This document shows positions 11,826-23,312 of a stretch of 52,500 nt of DNA, one piece after another. Under the pieces are notes generated by a model. It worked only from the letters and a program-made list of their open reading frames with translations. It did no database searches and was not told the origin of the DNA. Position 1 is the first letter of the stretch, and every line of letters starts with the position of its first letter. The position numbers were made by a program, and so were the translations under genes. Source of the stretch: Tubiluchus corallicola (taxonomy: Eukaryota; Priapulida; Priapulimorpha; Priapulimorphida; Tubiluchidae); assembly GCA_030141605.1 (NCBI GenBank), contig JAQGDQ010001048.1:1-52500 (forward strand), in the 5' to 3' direction.

Positions 11826-12890
11826 ACCTACAGAATTACCAAGCGCAGCTTTTACTCTCGTGTACAACAGTAATTTCTGCAGAGTGGCTATCACGGTCTA
11901 TTTATCTGTCTCAGTAATTTCTTTCCTTGCCATAAATGAAAGCACTATTTTTACTCTCATGAATAACAGTAATTTGTGAGTAGTAGGGCATCCCGGACTA
12001 CTTTACCCGCCTCGTTAATTTTCTTTTCTCGCCGTAAATGAATCCATCAAGTGGAACTCGAATCCATTAAGTGGAGCTCGGATCTATTCACTGTTTAATA
12101 TTGACCTGCTCCTGCTACTGCCGGCAAACAGGACTCTGATTACTCACCGGGCTTAGTGTCCATGAGAATCTACAGAATGTAACACTCAGCATCGCAGGTA
12201 TTGATCTGCAACTTCCTCATCCTCACAGCATCCCTGACATCCGGTGTATGAATCACTAGTACCAATTACACGGCAAATATCGACCCGAGGGTTACAATGA
12301 GGGGCAAAGAGTTAAGTGACAATGGTTTGCAAATTGATGCACTTTGCATACATCAAGTGGAGATATCAATTCCGATGCCTCGCACTAGTGAATCTGCATA
12401 GAAAATGGACGGGCGACTAAAGAAATTTCAGAATTTTTGTTCTCGACAAACTGAAATGTGCAAATTTTAATGCATCAATTAAATAAGTCTTCAAAATTAT
12501 CAGATTCTGACAGTTTGATTCAGTTCCCTATTTGAAAGTTCATTTAAATTTCTGTTTGGCTAGCTCACTTTTCACTTCATTTAATACGTTTTTTATTATT
12601 TTTTATTTAATATTATTGTTATTATTTTGCATGTTTTCTCATTTTGAGTTATACATGGACGATATGACAGCTTGAATTTTGATCATTTTTATATTCATTT
12701 GTACCACATTATTTGGCTTTTACTTACCATTGCTTTTTCTTCATCATTTTCCTGTATGTTTAGATATTTTTGATTGCATTTTCATCCTTCAGTTATTTAA
12801 AGTTGATTAGTGAATTTTAAACAGATCAAGTTGCTAAGTAAAATAGTAATAATGTAATTTCACTACTATTCATGAGTGAAATAGCTACAG
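11826..12890. other. FEZ intron 5, unique sequence
   Basis: No gene or clear repeat was found. Short imperfect duplications occur, such as gtggaactcgaatccat/gtggagctcggatctat around 12050-12085. Confidence 0.4.
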
Positions 12891-12909
12891 TGTCATCCCA
12901 ATAATCACA

Positions 12910-13062
12910 TACATCCATTGAAGGATGGCTTGACTAGTTGACCTTCTTGGTCTTTCGCCATCCTATTTCCATTGTGATAATGAAATACGTTTACTTGCCT
13001 CAGTTATATCATGAATATGGAAATAAATGCACGTTTTGAATTGAAATTGAATTGAATTGACA
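12910..13062 (+). mobile_element. LINE/SINE 3' tail with gactag hairpin and (GAATT)n end
   Basis: GGATGGC..GACTAGTTGACC..TGGTCTTTCGCCATCC can form a two-part hairpin. It is followed about 100 bp later by an attgaattgaatt tail. The same hairpin plan occurs at 29661-29700 and in both arms at 1-1250. This suggests the recognised 3' end of a non-LTR retrotransposon family. Confidence 0.5.
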
Positions 13063-13690
13063 AAATTTAAAACGTTAATGATATTAATTTAACATTTGTC
13101 TTTGTTCTTACGTTCAGCCCGATCAGGCCACTGCAGGCAAATAATACAAATACTGCGATCATTTTTACAAGGTTTGTATGGACAGAGCAACTAATATACA
13201 AAATGTCCATTTTCTCTGCCTTTCTTAAATTCACATCACAGCAGGAGTTTAATCAATTTTTCATACAACAGTAGAACTATGACACTACAAGCGGAACTCA
13301 CAGTTCCTGCAAAAAAAGCTGGATGCATATATAATTATTACATTAATTTTTGGATAAATCCATAGCTATTCTCTTTACTGCATTGGCAAATTCAAAATCT
13401 ACACAAGTAAAATTTAGCACGGTGCTTTGTTAGCTTGCCTCATTTCTACTATAGATTAAGAATTTTTCAATTTTCTCTAATAGGTGTCACTGTTAAATTA
13501 ATGTCGTATTCACGCATCAGTTTTTACCTTTTTTGATGCGGGTAATTTTGTGCGGTTAATAAAGATAAACGAGATGCTTGTCGCCGGGGAAAAGTGAAAG
13601 CGCACAAACCCGGAAGCAGCAAATTGTTATAAAGTGAGTTGGAAGCGGTGTGACTCAGTAGATGAGTGTCATAACTTACCCATTTGGGAT
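13063..13690. other. FEZ intron 5, nothing recognised
   Basis: AT-rich unique sequence without exon, RNA or repeat signal that I could support. Confidence 0.4.
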
Positions 13691-14375
13691 TGATGCTTTC
13701 AAACGCTATTGGAAAAGCAATTTTTCACTGTCTACTGATGCAATGCGTTATATTGTATTGGATAAAATAATATTGTGATTCTTGATTTTAACTATTTATG
13801 TCCTAGTGTCTTCTTACTTTAAACTAATTAGTATTATTAAGCATTAAAGGAAAGAACGACAGTGTGTTGGGTTTATTTTACTGTTATCACTTAAACTGTT
13901 TGTGGTGTATTAAAGGAAAGAACGAGTCACTCAGTATGTTGTGTTTATTTTACTGTTATCAGTTAAACTCTTTGTGGTGTGCTAAAGAAAAGAACGAGTC
14001 ACTCAGTATGTTGTGTTTATTTTACTGTTATCAACTTAAACTGTTTGTGGTGTGCTAAAGAAAAGAACGAGTCACTCAGTGTGTTGGGTTTATTTTACTG
14101 TTATCAGTTAAACTGTTTGTGGTGTGCTAAAGGAAAGAACGAGTCACTCAGTATGTTGGGTTTATTTTACTGTTATCAAAACTCCTCTCCAGAATGATGG
14201 TCAATTTTACAGCAGTTTTTGAACATCTTCTATTGTTTTAAACTTATTTAAAGGAAAGAACAATTCACTCAGTACTGTTATCACTTAAACTTAGAAAAAT
14301 ATATAAAGAAATTTGCAAAGAACTGCCCGTAAAGGATAAATTTAAAATAAACTACCCCTGAATAGAAATTTTCAG
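13690..14375. repeat. 72-bp minisatellite block, copy 1 of a local duplication
   Basis: About five units of 72-73 bp span 13850-14180, with hallmark gtcactcagtatgttg..ttattttactgttatca. The left flank (ctattggaaaagcaatttttcactgtc) and right flank (ggtcaattttacagcag, acttagaaaaatat) recur at 18300-19060. The short open frames are translations of the unit. Confidence 0.85.
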
Positions 14376-14845
14376 TTTCAGCCATTCACTTGAAAATTAT
14401 GACGTAACTGGGAGACTTCGTGGCTTTTCGTAAGCGCGTCGTGGCTTTCCGTAAACACGCGCTGCTTAAACTAATTTAAACCATGGGGGTAAAATGGCCA
14501 ACGGTCAAGTCTTACACAAACCAGATCGTGGTGGCAGAATGGCAATGGTGGAAATCTCAAGTTTTCCACACACGAGACCATAGTAACCAGGCCATTCTCA
14601 CTCGAAGCCTCCCTCAAAGTCAAATCATGGAGGCCCAAAACTAATACTGCAAGGACATATTATTATCCTCTTGAAAACTGTAGGCAAGTCAGGCCATGGT
14701 GACACGTTTGCAAAGGTAATAACGAGTTTGCAGATCAATAATCATCATCAATTCCACTGCAGCTGCATGTCTCTAGTAGTACTAGGTTAATTTAGCAGGT
14801 CAGTAAAGCACAGTAAATCAATGAGTCATCAAAATGTCACCCAGT
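14376..14845. other. FEZ intron 5, unique sequence
   Basis: Nothing recognisable apart from a short imperfect repeat (cgtggcttt..gtaa) at 14420-14455. Confidence 0.4.
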
Positions 14846-14847
14846 AG

Positions 14848-15402
14848 CAGCTGCACTTGTTTACAGGGTACATGATGTTCTGAAAATAATGCACATCACT
14901 GCACAGCTGCACTTGTTTGCAGGGTACATGATGCTCAGAAAATAATGCACGTCACTGCACAGATGCACTTGTTTGCAGGTGCATGATGTTCAGAAAAAAA
15001 TGCACGTCACTGCACAGATGCACTTGTTTGCAGGTGCATGATGTTCAGAAAAAAATGCACGTCACTGCACAGATGCACTTGTTTGCAGGTGCATGATGTT
15101 CAGAAAAAAATGCACGTCACTGCACAGCTGCACTTGTTTGCAGGGTACATGATGTTCAGAAAAAAATGCACATCACTGCACAGCTGCACTTGTTTGCAGG
15201 GTACATGATGTTCTGAAAATAATGCACGTCACTGCACAGCTGCACTTGTTTGCAGGGTACATGATGTTCAGAAAATAATGCACGTCACTGCACAGATGCA
15301 CTTGTTTGCAGGTGCATGATGTTCAGAAAAAAATGCACGTCACTGCACAGCTGCACTTGTTTGCAGGGTACATGATGTTCAGAAAAAAATGCACGTCACT
15401 GC
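14848..15402. repeat. 54-56-bp minisatellite, 10 units
   Basis: The unit is like agctgcacttgtttgcaggg, tacatgatgttcag, aaaaaaatgcacgtcactgcac. Variants differ in agctg/agatg, gggtac/ggtg and aaaaaaatg/aaaataatg. The variants are clustered along the array, as expected from local unit duplication. Confidence 0.92.
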
Positions 15403-15735
15403 ATGACAATGAAGCATTCTTTGGTTTAACAATGAAAATGATTAAATTAAATTCCAATGGTACAGGGTGTTGCAAAAATATTGCACCACATCACTCACAT
15501 CACTCAATTACACATATCTCATTCACAAACATGTAATATTAACACACAGATGAGTAAAAAAGTATTAGTTTATTTGATATCTTCCCAACCACTTAGTCAT
15601 CATTTTGAATGTGCAAGGCAGCAAGTGATTTGTCTCTATTCAGCCCCTCATTAAGGGCTTATTTTTGGGATGACTGTGAAAATTGAATTCAACTGAATGT
15701 TATGGAGTGGAGTGCTGTGAGTGCTTTATGTCTCC
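15403..15735. other. FEZ intron 5, nothing recognised
   Basis: A cactcacatcactca run is the only local repeat. Confidence 0.4.
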
Positions 15736-15880
15736 TCTTGAGCTCGACCGCTACCACCAAGTTTCCGATGATCTCACAGAGCTGCCACCGTAATGCGAGG
15801 ACCGGAAGCAGTGGCGTGCGGGATACTACCTATGCTGGCCTGCCTCCACCTGGTGGGGGCAGTAAGTAAGCAAGTAAGTA
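15736..15880 (+). mobile_element. Probable retroposon 3' end with (GTAA)n tail
   Basis: A GC-rich stretch (gagctcgaccgctaccacca .. cctccacctggtgggggcag), unlike its surroundings, ends in agtaagtaagcaagtaagtaag. This is the layout of a retroposon 3' end with a short-repeat tail. The 5' end and family are unknown. Confidence 0.4.
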
Positions 15881-16411
15881 AGTGCTGTGAGTATAGTTTG
15901 CAAGCTGGTTCAGTGTAAAGTTACCACAGATGTAATTTTCTGAAAGAGCCAGGGTCATGCACTTGTTGACAAGATGGCAAAGTTCAACGTTAGTTTAGCA
16001 ATGATGGTTAGCACATGGATGGAGAAGTGAATGAAGAAACTGGGTGATTTGACCTTCCGTACTACTTTGGCTGTACGCCACTCTGAGAGACGACATAAAT
16101 GTATCCGATGCCTCTGCCGGGTAACTATGTCACGGTTCAAGATTATTTATTTCACATCAAGGCAAATACAAAATTAATACATTAAAGAAACTAAAAAGCT
16201 TCCAATAATGCAATGGTTGACAAAGTACATCGTAAGAAGCAAATTTTGAAAAAATGATCAGCTACCCACCTAAATGATTTGTGTTGCAGAGCATTAAAGA
16301 AGCCAAGCTTGTAGAAATGCTTTGACTATGAAATTTCAAGTAACAGGCTTACATACATTTGAATAAAAAAATGAAAGGAAAAGATGCGAAGAAGATGCAA
16401 GTGAGGATGAG
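15881..16411. other. FEZ intron 5, nothing recognised
   Basis: No gene, RNA or repeat I can support. Confidence 0.4.
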
Positions 16412-16705
16412 ATTTGGAGCAGACGGTTTAGTCTAGTGGGACTGATTTCCGTCGGGGAGGTCGTGAGTTCAAACCAGCGGCCGGGTCATACCAAAGACTT
16501 TAAAAATGGTACCTGCTTTGCCCTGCCTGATGCGTGGTATTTAGGGAAAAAGTGGGGTAATAATAGTCTCTGTTTTGTAGTTGTAGGTTGTTATTTACAG
16601 TCAGCGATAATAGCTCTTTGAGCTAATGTTAATTGTTGACCCAAAAGCCGACTTTAAATCTGATTATTATTATAATTATAATTATTATTATTATTATTAT
16701 TATTA
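16412..16705 (+). mobile_element. tRNA-derived SINE with (ATT)n tail
   Basis: The head has an A-box-like TTAGTCTAGTGG and a B-box-like GTGAGTTCAAACC about 30 bp later, a polymerase III promoter. A body of about 200 bp (containing tgcctgatgcgtggtattta) ends in an ATT array. The open frame at 16436-16621 is not a gene. Confidence 0.7.
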
Positions 16706-18295
16706 ATATGAGAATGAATGATGATGGATGAAAGTTGACGCATGATGAAATGGAAATAGAGACAATTATGCAAAATCAGTAAAGTGAAAATTCATCTTAA
16801 ATTACTGTTGGTGATTAACAAGCTAGAGTCTGGTACTGCCACAAGTATTCACAATCTCAGAGAAGAATTTAGATGCCGCCAAAATCAGAAAGAATGGTCC
16901 ACAGGGAACACAAGTTTGTTTAAAGACCTCGTCATACTAAATATTGCAAACATGGCCGTCGAAAAAACTATGCAAAGACAGGGAGACTAAATCGGATGTC
17001 AGTGTCAACACAAATCGTGCACGCTCACATGTGAACCAACCATTAGCACCATAATCACGGGCAGTTAAAACGTTACAGATTAGCGCACATCCTGCCAGCT
17101 ATAGCCGCACTTAATGACGCAGTCATAGTGAATTATTAATGAAAGTTTGCATTGCCACGGCAAATATCTGGGTGCCAAACTGCTTAATATTAATGCTCTT
17201 CAGGCATTTATAAATAATGTGTGCACGTATGACGACTAAATGTGCAATTATAATGCTCGCAAAGCATGTCACAACATCCTCTTTCTAGCATCGACGTTGA
17301 AATTTTTTTCTATAAGTAATTTAGAGCACAGGATTTGATGGCCATTAAAGCTGTTACCCCGCTATAATTTATGGACTTGCTACGCTGAATACTAGTAGTG
17401 CTATAAAACAACGTAAATCACACAGAAATGCTGAAATTACACAAAGAAACTTTGAACTTTCAAAAAAAGTAGAAGGGATGTGTTTTCTACGGTACACTTG
17501 CACTTCAAAAAGAAATCTTTGCATCTTATTAAGGACAAAAATGCTCGCGCATGAATGGAAAGTTTGTAATTTTGAAAAGAAATTCTATAATTTTGAAGAA
17601 ATACCTCTCACTTTCAAAGAAAATTTTCTGCATAATAAAGTTTGTGCTTGTAGTCTGCATTTTGAAAAATAATTTTTTTGTTTCGAACAAAAAGTTTTGA
17701 ATTTTTAAAAAGAAACCACACTTTTGAAGGCACTAGTATTTCAGAAACAACTTTTGCACATCTGACAAAACTATGTACTACAAAAAAATATAAAAAGGAA
17801 GATTTTTTGCCCTTAAAAAGAAACGTTTTGATTTGCATGAAAATTTTGCAACTTATGAAAAAACATAAAAAATTCGCAACTTATGAAAAAAACATAAAAA
17901 ATTCGCAACTTATGAAAAAACATTGCACTATTAATCAGACAGCGCCGATGAAAAAACGTTTATTTCGAGAATACTGCACTTCTGGAACTTTGCACTTCGA
18001 AGGGAGACTTGCACGCTTACAGAAAGGAGACAAGCCAAGGCGACTAAACACTGCAATACAATTTACAGCTAATTCATGAATTCATCATGTTAAAATACAT
18101 TGGGGAAAATAACGTCCGTATTGATCGTACAGCTCAAATTAAATATTCACAATTGCACGTAATTTGCCAGGCTGGTGTGCTCTTGTGTAACACACTAAAC
18201 AGATTAGCAAGAATCGATGCGGATCTAAATAATTAACTTGCAATCTATTTTCACTTCCTCTTCCATTATAAAACCGATCGATTTAAAAGACAAAA
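16706..18295. other. FEZ intron 5, unique AT-rich sequence
   Basis: A stretch at 17440-17930 repeats loosely the theme of a run of A's followed by tttgaa or aaagaaa, including two near-identical copies of aaaaaattcgcaacttatgaaa. No exon was found. Open frames there are A/T composition effects. Confidence 0.4.
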
Positions 18296-18299
18296 TATT

Positions 18300-19060
18300 T
18301 CCACACCTCTCCAGATTGATGGTCAATTTTACAACAGTTTTTGAACATCTTCTATTGCTTTAAACTTATCTAAAGGAAACAACAATTCACTCAGTACTGT
18401 TATCACTTAAACTTAGAAAAATATAATGAAAAAAATGGGATCGATACCCATTTGGGATCGATGCTTTCAAATGCTATTGGAAAAGCAATTTTTCACTATC
18501 CACTGATGCATTGATATTGTATTGGATAAAATAATATTGTGATTCTTGATTTCAACTATTTTTGTCTTCTTACTTTTACACTTATTAGTATTAGTAAGCA
18601 TTAAAGAAAAGAACAAGTCACTCAGTATGTTGGGTTTATTTTACTCTTATCACTTAAACTGTTTGTGGTATGCTAAAGGAAAGAACAAGTCACTCAGTGT
18701 GCTGGGTTTATTTTACTGTTATCACTTAAACTGTTTGTGGTGTGTTAAAGGAAAGAAGGAGTCACTCAGTGTGTTGGGTTTATTTTACTGTTATCACTTA
18801 ACTGTTTGTGGTGTGCTAAAGGAACGAACAATTCGCTCAGTATGTTGGGTTTATTTTACTGTTATCAGTTAAACTGTTTGTGGTGTGCTAAAGGAAAGAA
18901 CAAGTCACTCAGCATGTTGGGTTTATTTCACTGCTATCAGTTAAACTTAGAAAAATATAACAAAGAAATTTACAAAGAACTGCCTATAAAGCATAAATTT
19001 AAAATATACTATCTCTGCATAGAAATATTCAGGCGCGATGGCAGCCTCCATTCACTTGAA
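18300..19060. repeat. 72-bp minisatellite block, copy 2 of a local duplication
   Basis: About five to six 72-bp units span 18600-18955, with the same flanks as 13690-14375 in the same orientation. Here the cagattgatggtcaatttta segment precedes the array, whereas in copy 1 it follows. The two blocks are therefore permuted relative to each other. Confidence 0.85.
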
Positions 19061-19239
19061 AATCGTGATGTAACTCGGGGATTTCATGACTTGTCGTAAG
19101 TGCACGCTGTTTAAACTAATTTAAATTTCTGCAGCTTACATAACGTGTGTGAAAAATATCACTATCTAATTTGACGTCTTAACCATTACTGCTTCAATTG
19201 TAATATTAGTAGAAAAATTCGAGTATAAAAAATAAGCTT

Positions 19240-19640
19240 TAAAGAAAGACATACATACTACCCCATTTTCAAGTCGGTAAAAGTATCCAATTTAACACAA
19301 ATTAATACTGTAAAAGTGTTTCTGATAGTTAAATAATAGATCAAAACCTTAATTAACAAGTTGTCAAACATCACAAACTAACATGTCTGAAAGGAGAGGC
19401 AGAACAACTGTTTTTTTAGCAATGTGTTTCTGAAATGCAGGTGCTAGTGCCCGTCTAACTAGCGAATGACAAAAAGCATGTAACAGCAAAGAACTAGTGG
19501 CGTGAACGTGAAACTGTGTTTGTGTGGTAATAATTGTTTCACGTAAGTCATTTTTGAAAAGAGTAGATTGTTTTGACCTACAGTTTAAGATTGGGTCCAG
19601 TTTTGCTTTAAACGAGTTTTATTTTATAGGTTTGGAATTT
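19240..19640 (-). mobile_element. Dispersed repeat (family D), copy 2
   Basis: The reverse complement matches parts of 1795-2140 and 47420-47990: aaatgacttacgtgaaa.., ttcacgttcacgccactagtt and the tgcttttaccgacttgaaaat-type stretch. Boundaries are uncertain. Confidence 0.45.
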
Positions 19641-19847
19641 ACATAACAGTCCAACAAAAGTGCTGTTGTCGTTTGCATGCTTATAGATACTTATTTTTGT
19701 TTACGATAACCACGTTATGAAAAGCCTTCGCATCCAAGCACTGTCGACAGGGCGATAAGTTAATGAAAAAAGGTAGTCCCATATTGCTTGATTTCACCGC
19801 AATGGCGGCCATGTTTCAAATCAGGATCTATATGAGATTTAGCAAAG

Positions 19848-20115
19848 AAGAAGGATTGAAGTGAGGTAGTGTCGTCTTACATGGACTGGACAAGTCATCA
19901 GATTACCACAGGACTCCCCACTTACTACAGCATTACATCAAGCACTAATACCCGTGAAGAAACCAAAACGAGGACAGCTGATCATGCATTTAGATGTTCT
20001 CAAGAAAGACTTATTAAAAATGATGTGAATACTTGGCATGAGGCAGCAGATCAGGAAACGTGGTATCAAATTATGAGTGTCGGTGTGTTGCATAACGGAA
20101 GTAACCAAAGATGAT
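19848..20115 (+). pseudogene. LINE ORF2 C-terminal fragment, broken
   Basis: One frame reads LTWTGQVIRLPQDSPLTTAL and then a basic KKPKRGQ stretch. A second frame carries an acidic/basic helix with WHEAADQETWYQI. Together they match the C-terminal tail of RTE/craniofacial-type LINE proteins (RW-GHV-R--..LP..GR/KR..W---A-DR--W). Stops and a frameshift separate the pieces, so it is a dead 3' fragment. Confidence 0.6.
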
Positions 20116-20582
20116 GGTTAAGTTTATCGTGCAATTTTTAAGCTCCTTTTCCGAATTATAAGTACAAATGCGATCGATGCCCGTCAGCAGTTAAAAAAAG
20201 AATCGATGATAGAAAATAAAAACCCAAATCGATTATAACTGATTAATTCAATTAATCAGTTTCACCACTAACTGTGCTGTTTGCGATATTGATCAAAAAA
20301 GCTTACATATTAAGCGAATTCAATTAACCAAATTTTTTTCAAACTCGGTTTATTTCACCGACAAACAAACAAACTACAATAATGCAACTTATACATGTAC
20401 AACTCTTTTGTATAAATGAAAAAACAATTTTTGACTCTCTAAGAATACTTTATTAAAGTGTTGAAGTTTGCTGCATGGTAGCCACGAAGGGAACCTTGTC
20501 AAGCCACCACAAAATGTGAAACAAAGAATGAAGAATGAAGAAAATGAAAGAAGAGGAGAATAAAGAAGAAAACAAAACTTAC
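20116..20582. other. FEZ intron 5, unique sequence next to exon 4
   Basis: Nothing recognised beyond purine-rich runs at 20520-20575, just past the exon 4 donor. Confidence 0.4.
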
Positions 20583-20670
20583 TGTGCTCCAACTCGGCCC
20601 TGTTCTTGGCAAGAAATCTTCCACTTTGGGGTCTGTCAAACGGGGAAGACAACTCGGAGGTTGGACTATC
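20583..20670 (-). CDS. Unc-76: FEZ/Unc-76 exon 4 (linker)
   Basis: This exon has 88 nt. The acceptor is TTTTACAG and the donor GTAAGTT. It reads DSPTSELSSPFDRPQSGRFL, then AKNRAELEH, with one base left over (phase 1), which completes Lys with exon 5. It is a Ser/Pro-rich linker leading into the coiled-coil exon. The call rests on correct splice borders, phase agreement on both sides and position in the gene rather than on strong family conservation. Confidence 0.75.
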
Positions 20671-20744
20671 CTGTAAAAGTATGTATAAAAAAGTTAGAAG
20701 GAATTCAAAAAAACAAACAGATTCATAAACTATACACACAAAAA

Positions 20745-21827
20745 TAAGTTAGAGATGAACCAGATCCGCTTTTGCCGGTTCCAGAATGAATCCGGTTCCG
20801 TATGTGCCAGATATGGTGCCGGATCTAGAAATTAATGTAAACGATATTTCATTTGGTTTGCCTTTTGCTCATGTGGTGGCATCGCCTGTCAATTTCCAAG
20901 GTCATTGATTAAGTTTAAGTGGAATCACTGTAAACGTTAATGTAACGTAATTTTGAAAACTTGATCAGCACTTGGTTTAAACTAAAGAGAAATTCCAAAT
21001 TGTGCTTTTACTGGGTGGAAGTGAACAGCTCTAAACTTCAAGCAGACATGTTTACAGCAATAGTGCTATCTTTACACTATTTGCTTCAATGACCCACAGC
21101 ACGAAGGTTGCTGGTATTGCTTGCACAAGCACGGCAGCAGAAAAACTCAGTGATACTTTCGTAAATTCCTGAACATTTTAATAGAAATCATTCAATTCTT
21201 TTAAAAAACTAACCCTTTCACTACGGAAGGCGGCACACTGCTGCCTACTTTTTTCTCGTAAGGGAGGCAAGGCGGAAGACTGGCACCCCAACTCAGTTAC
21301 CCAGGTCTGTTTATTTCACTGCTAGTTCAGAAAAGCTTGTGATTGTGATTGTTCGCAACATGTAACGCTAACCAGCCAATTAGCGTCTGAAGCCAGGTGC
21401 ATTTCACAAAACTGTACCGTAGAGTACGTTTTCGTGCAAAATTGCTTGTTGATAGTTGGTGAAGCCTGTTTAATCACTTGTTCTGCATTCTTTTAAAATA
21501 ATTGTGTATTATGAATCAGCAATATGTGACTTTTGCAAAAATTGGCTTCTAAATATAAGCATGTGCTTGTTTGAGTGGGTGTGCGCGCATGCATGAGTGC
21601 ATATATGTGTGCATGAATATAACTAAAATTAATATTCAATATTACTGTTTAATAACAAACTCTACATTGTCTTCACATTTTTAAGCTCTGGTCTAGAATG
21701 TATTTCCCAACTCTTAGGTTTTCAATTTTCCTCTTAAGACAACGAAGCTTAAACGAAGGCAGTGCAGTAAACTGGATTTTTATAAACATTTTAACTACTG
21801 GATACAGTAATGTCTCCATGACTAATA
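20745..21827. other. FEZ intron 3, no clear feature
   Basis: A ccggttcc/ggatc-rich patch at 20758-20828 may be a transposon end. A short tgtgtgcg/tgcatgag tract is at 21570-21615. No exon was found. Confidence 0.4.
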
Positions 21828-21835
21828 CCTTAAAC

Positions 21836-22269
21836 CAAGGGTGTGCAAACTGCGGCCCTCGGGCCACTTGAGGCCTACTGAGAGATCTTGTGCGGCCGCA
21901 AAGAGGTTTGTCAACGTAATGAAAGTATGGCCCACGCGATCCAGCTGAAGTCCATGCCAATATCGCAAAGATAGTGTGGGTAGTTTTTTTCCTCTAGATC
22001 GGATGGCATTAACCCTTATAAGACCGTTGTCACTTAATGTCACTGTCGGACACGACGAAATATATGGTTTTAATATAAATTTTAATAACTTCTAAAATAG
22101 TTTCTTGAGTGTAGTTAGTGCAGTAGTAATGATGTGCGCAAATCGGATGCAAAAAAAATTGTTATTGGGTCCTACTGTACTTGGCTCCTTGACCAAACTG
22201 CATGTAGCCCACAGGAATTGCGGGAAAGCTTAATGTGACCCGACTAGTCAGATAATTTGCACACCCCTG
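21836..22269. mobile_element. hAT-like MITE (family H1), copy 2, 434 bp
   Basis: The ends are CAAGGGTGTGCAA and TTGCACACCCCTG. A perfect 8-bp target duplication ccttaaac lies at 21828-21835 and 22270-22277. Inside, gcggccctcgggcca and gtcagataatttgcacaccc match the copy at 2943-3444 in the opposite orientation. The open frames over it on the minus strand are not genes. Confidence 0.9.
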
Positions 22270-22389
22270 CCTTAAACCATCAAGGCACTGACTCACCTAA
22301 AGTAATGGCTTATTTCCTTTGGATAAACACGGATATCAACAACATGGATTTAAGAAACGTCAGTGAAAATCCTAAACGTGCTCAATCTA

Positions 22390-22894
22390 CAGGGATGAGA
22401 ATGACAAATTGCAAACAACTCTGAAAGAGGCCGGGGTTTTGCGGCCTGGGGTTGAGGGGCAAAGCCCCCTTGAAGCCAGTAACAAATTGCAATTTTATGA
22501 CCATAGAGAGCCCCTAAGTGGACCTAATATCAGTTACCTTGTTTCATGCATAATTTAAAATACCCAACTATCAAGGATACATGATACCTAATTGTCTCAA
22601 AAAAGGCCTAAGTACTGGCCGCTCCTATGCAAAAGTATATTAACTGTCTGCAATTGATTCAAACAACTCTGCACAATTGATTCTATATTTTCATACATAG
22701 AGATATACACGTGTTTACACTGATGTACGTGATGTAAACAAAGTGACGGCCTGCCAACTAGCAGTCAACTTGTGAAATAATGTACTGGGTCCGTAAAAAT
22801 TTTCTCAACGAATTTACGCGATTTACAAAAATGGCACTGCTGGTCTTCCATAAAACTCAGAATTCCGCATATCCGCGGAATTTTCTCATCCTTG
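22390..22894. mobile_element. hAT-like MITE (family H4), 505 bp
   Basis: The ends CAGGGATGAGAA and TTCTCATCCTTG are inverted. Both are flanked directly by aatcta (22384-22389 and 22895-22900), a probable trimmed target duplication. Internal ggccggggttttgcggcctg and gtaaacaaagtgacggcctg recur in part at 25200-25330. The element ends 27 bp past the donor of FEZ exon 3. Confidence 0.75.
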
Positions 22895-22921
22895 AATCTA
22901 CCTGTTCAGGTATTTGCTCAC

Positions 22922-23068
22922 CTGTAATAATTCATCAATTTCCTCAATGACGTCTTCGGCAGACACGACCGGTTCTTGCGGCACTGATGATACAATGAGT
23001 GAATGCATGTCAAAAGCCTGCGCCAAGTCCTCGTCGTCCGACAAGTCCAAATTGTCATTTGCATTTTC
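22922..23068 (-). CDS. Unc-76: FEZ/Unc-76 exon 3 (acidic segment)
   Basis: This exon has 147 nt (49 codons, phase 0 to 0), acceptor TCTAG and donor GTGAGC. It reads ENANDNLDLSDDEDLAQAFD, then MHSLIVSS, and ends VSAEDVIEEIDELLQ. The last part matches the TADQVIEEIDEMMQ region of vertebrate FEZ. It is too short for many ORF callers and has no internal ATG start. A palindromic minisatellite (23105-23310) lies just upstream of its acceptor. A hAT-like MITE (22390-22894) ends 27 bp past its donor. Confidence 0.88.
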
Positions 23069-23104
23069 CTAGACAAAAAGAAACAATGATATAAAACATT
23101 GAAC

Positions 23105-23312
23105 TAACTGCTTCGCGTTTAGTCATTATCCATTACTAAACAATGGATATCCATTGTTTAGTCATTATCTGTAGTTTAGCCATTATCCATTACTAAACAA
23201 TGGATATCCATTGTTTAGTCATTATCCGTTGCTTAGTCATTATCCATTGTTTAGTTATTATCCATTACTAAACAATGGATGTCCATTGTTTAGTCATTAT
23301 CCATCACTACCA
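23105..23312. repeat. Palindromic minisatellite beside FEZ exon 3
   Basis: It has repeats of ttagtcattatccatt with three copies of the palindrome actaaacaatggatatccat.tgtttagt. Each palindrome can form a hairpin. The array begins about 35 bp upstream (in gene direction) of the exon 3 acceptor. Confidence 0.85.

Noticed and set aside
13864-14197. Small Cys/Trp repeat proteins (LNCLWCAKGKNES-like)
   Set aside because: Translation of the 72-bp minisatellite. The same peptides occur in the duplicate at 18546-19099.
14848-15402. CRISPR-like regular repeats
   Set aside because: The whole unit repeats with no variable spacers. It is a minisatellite.
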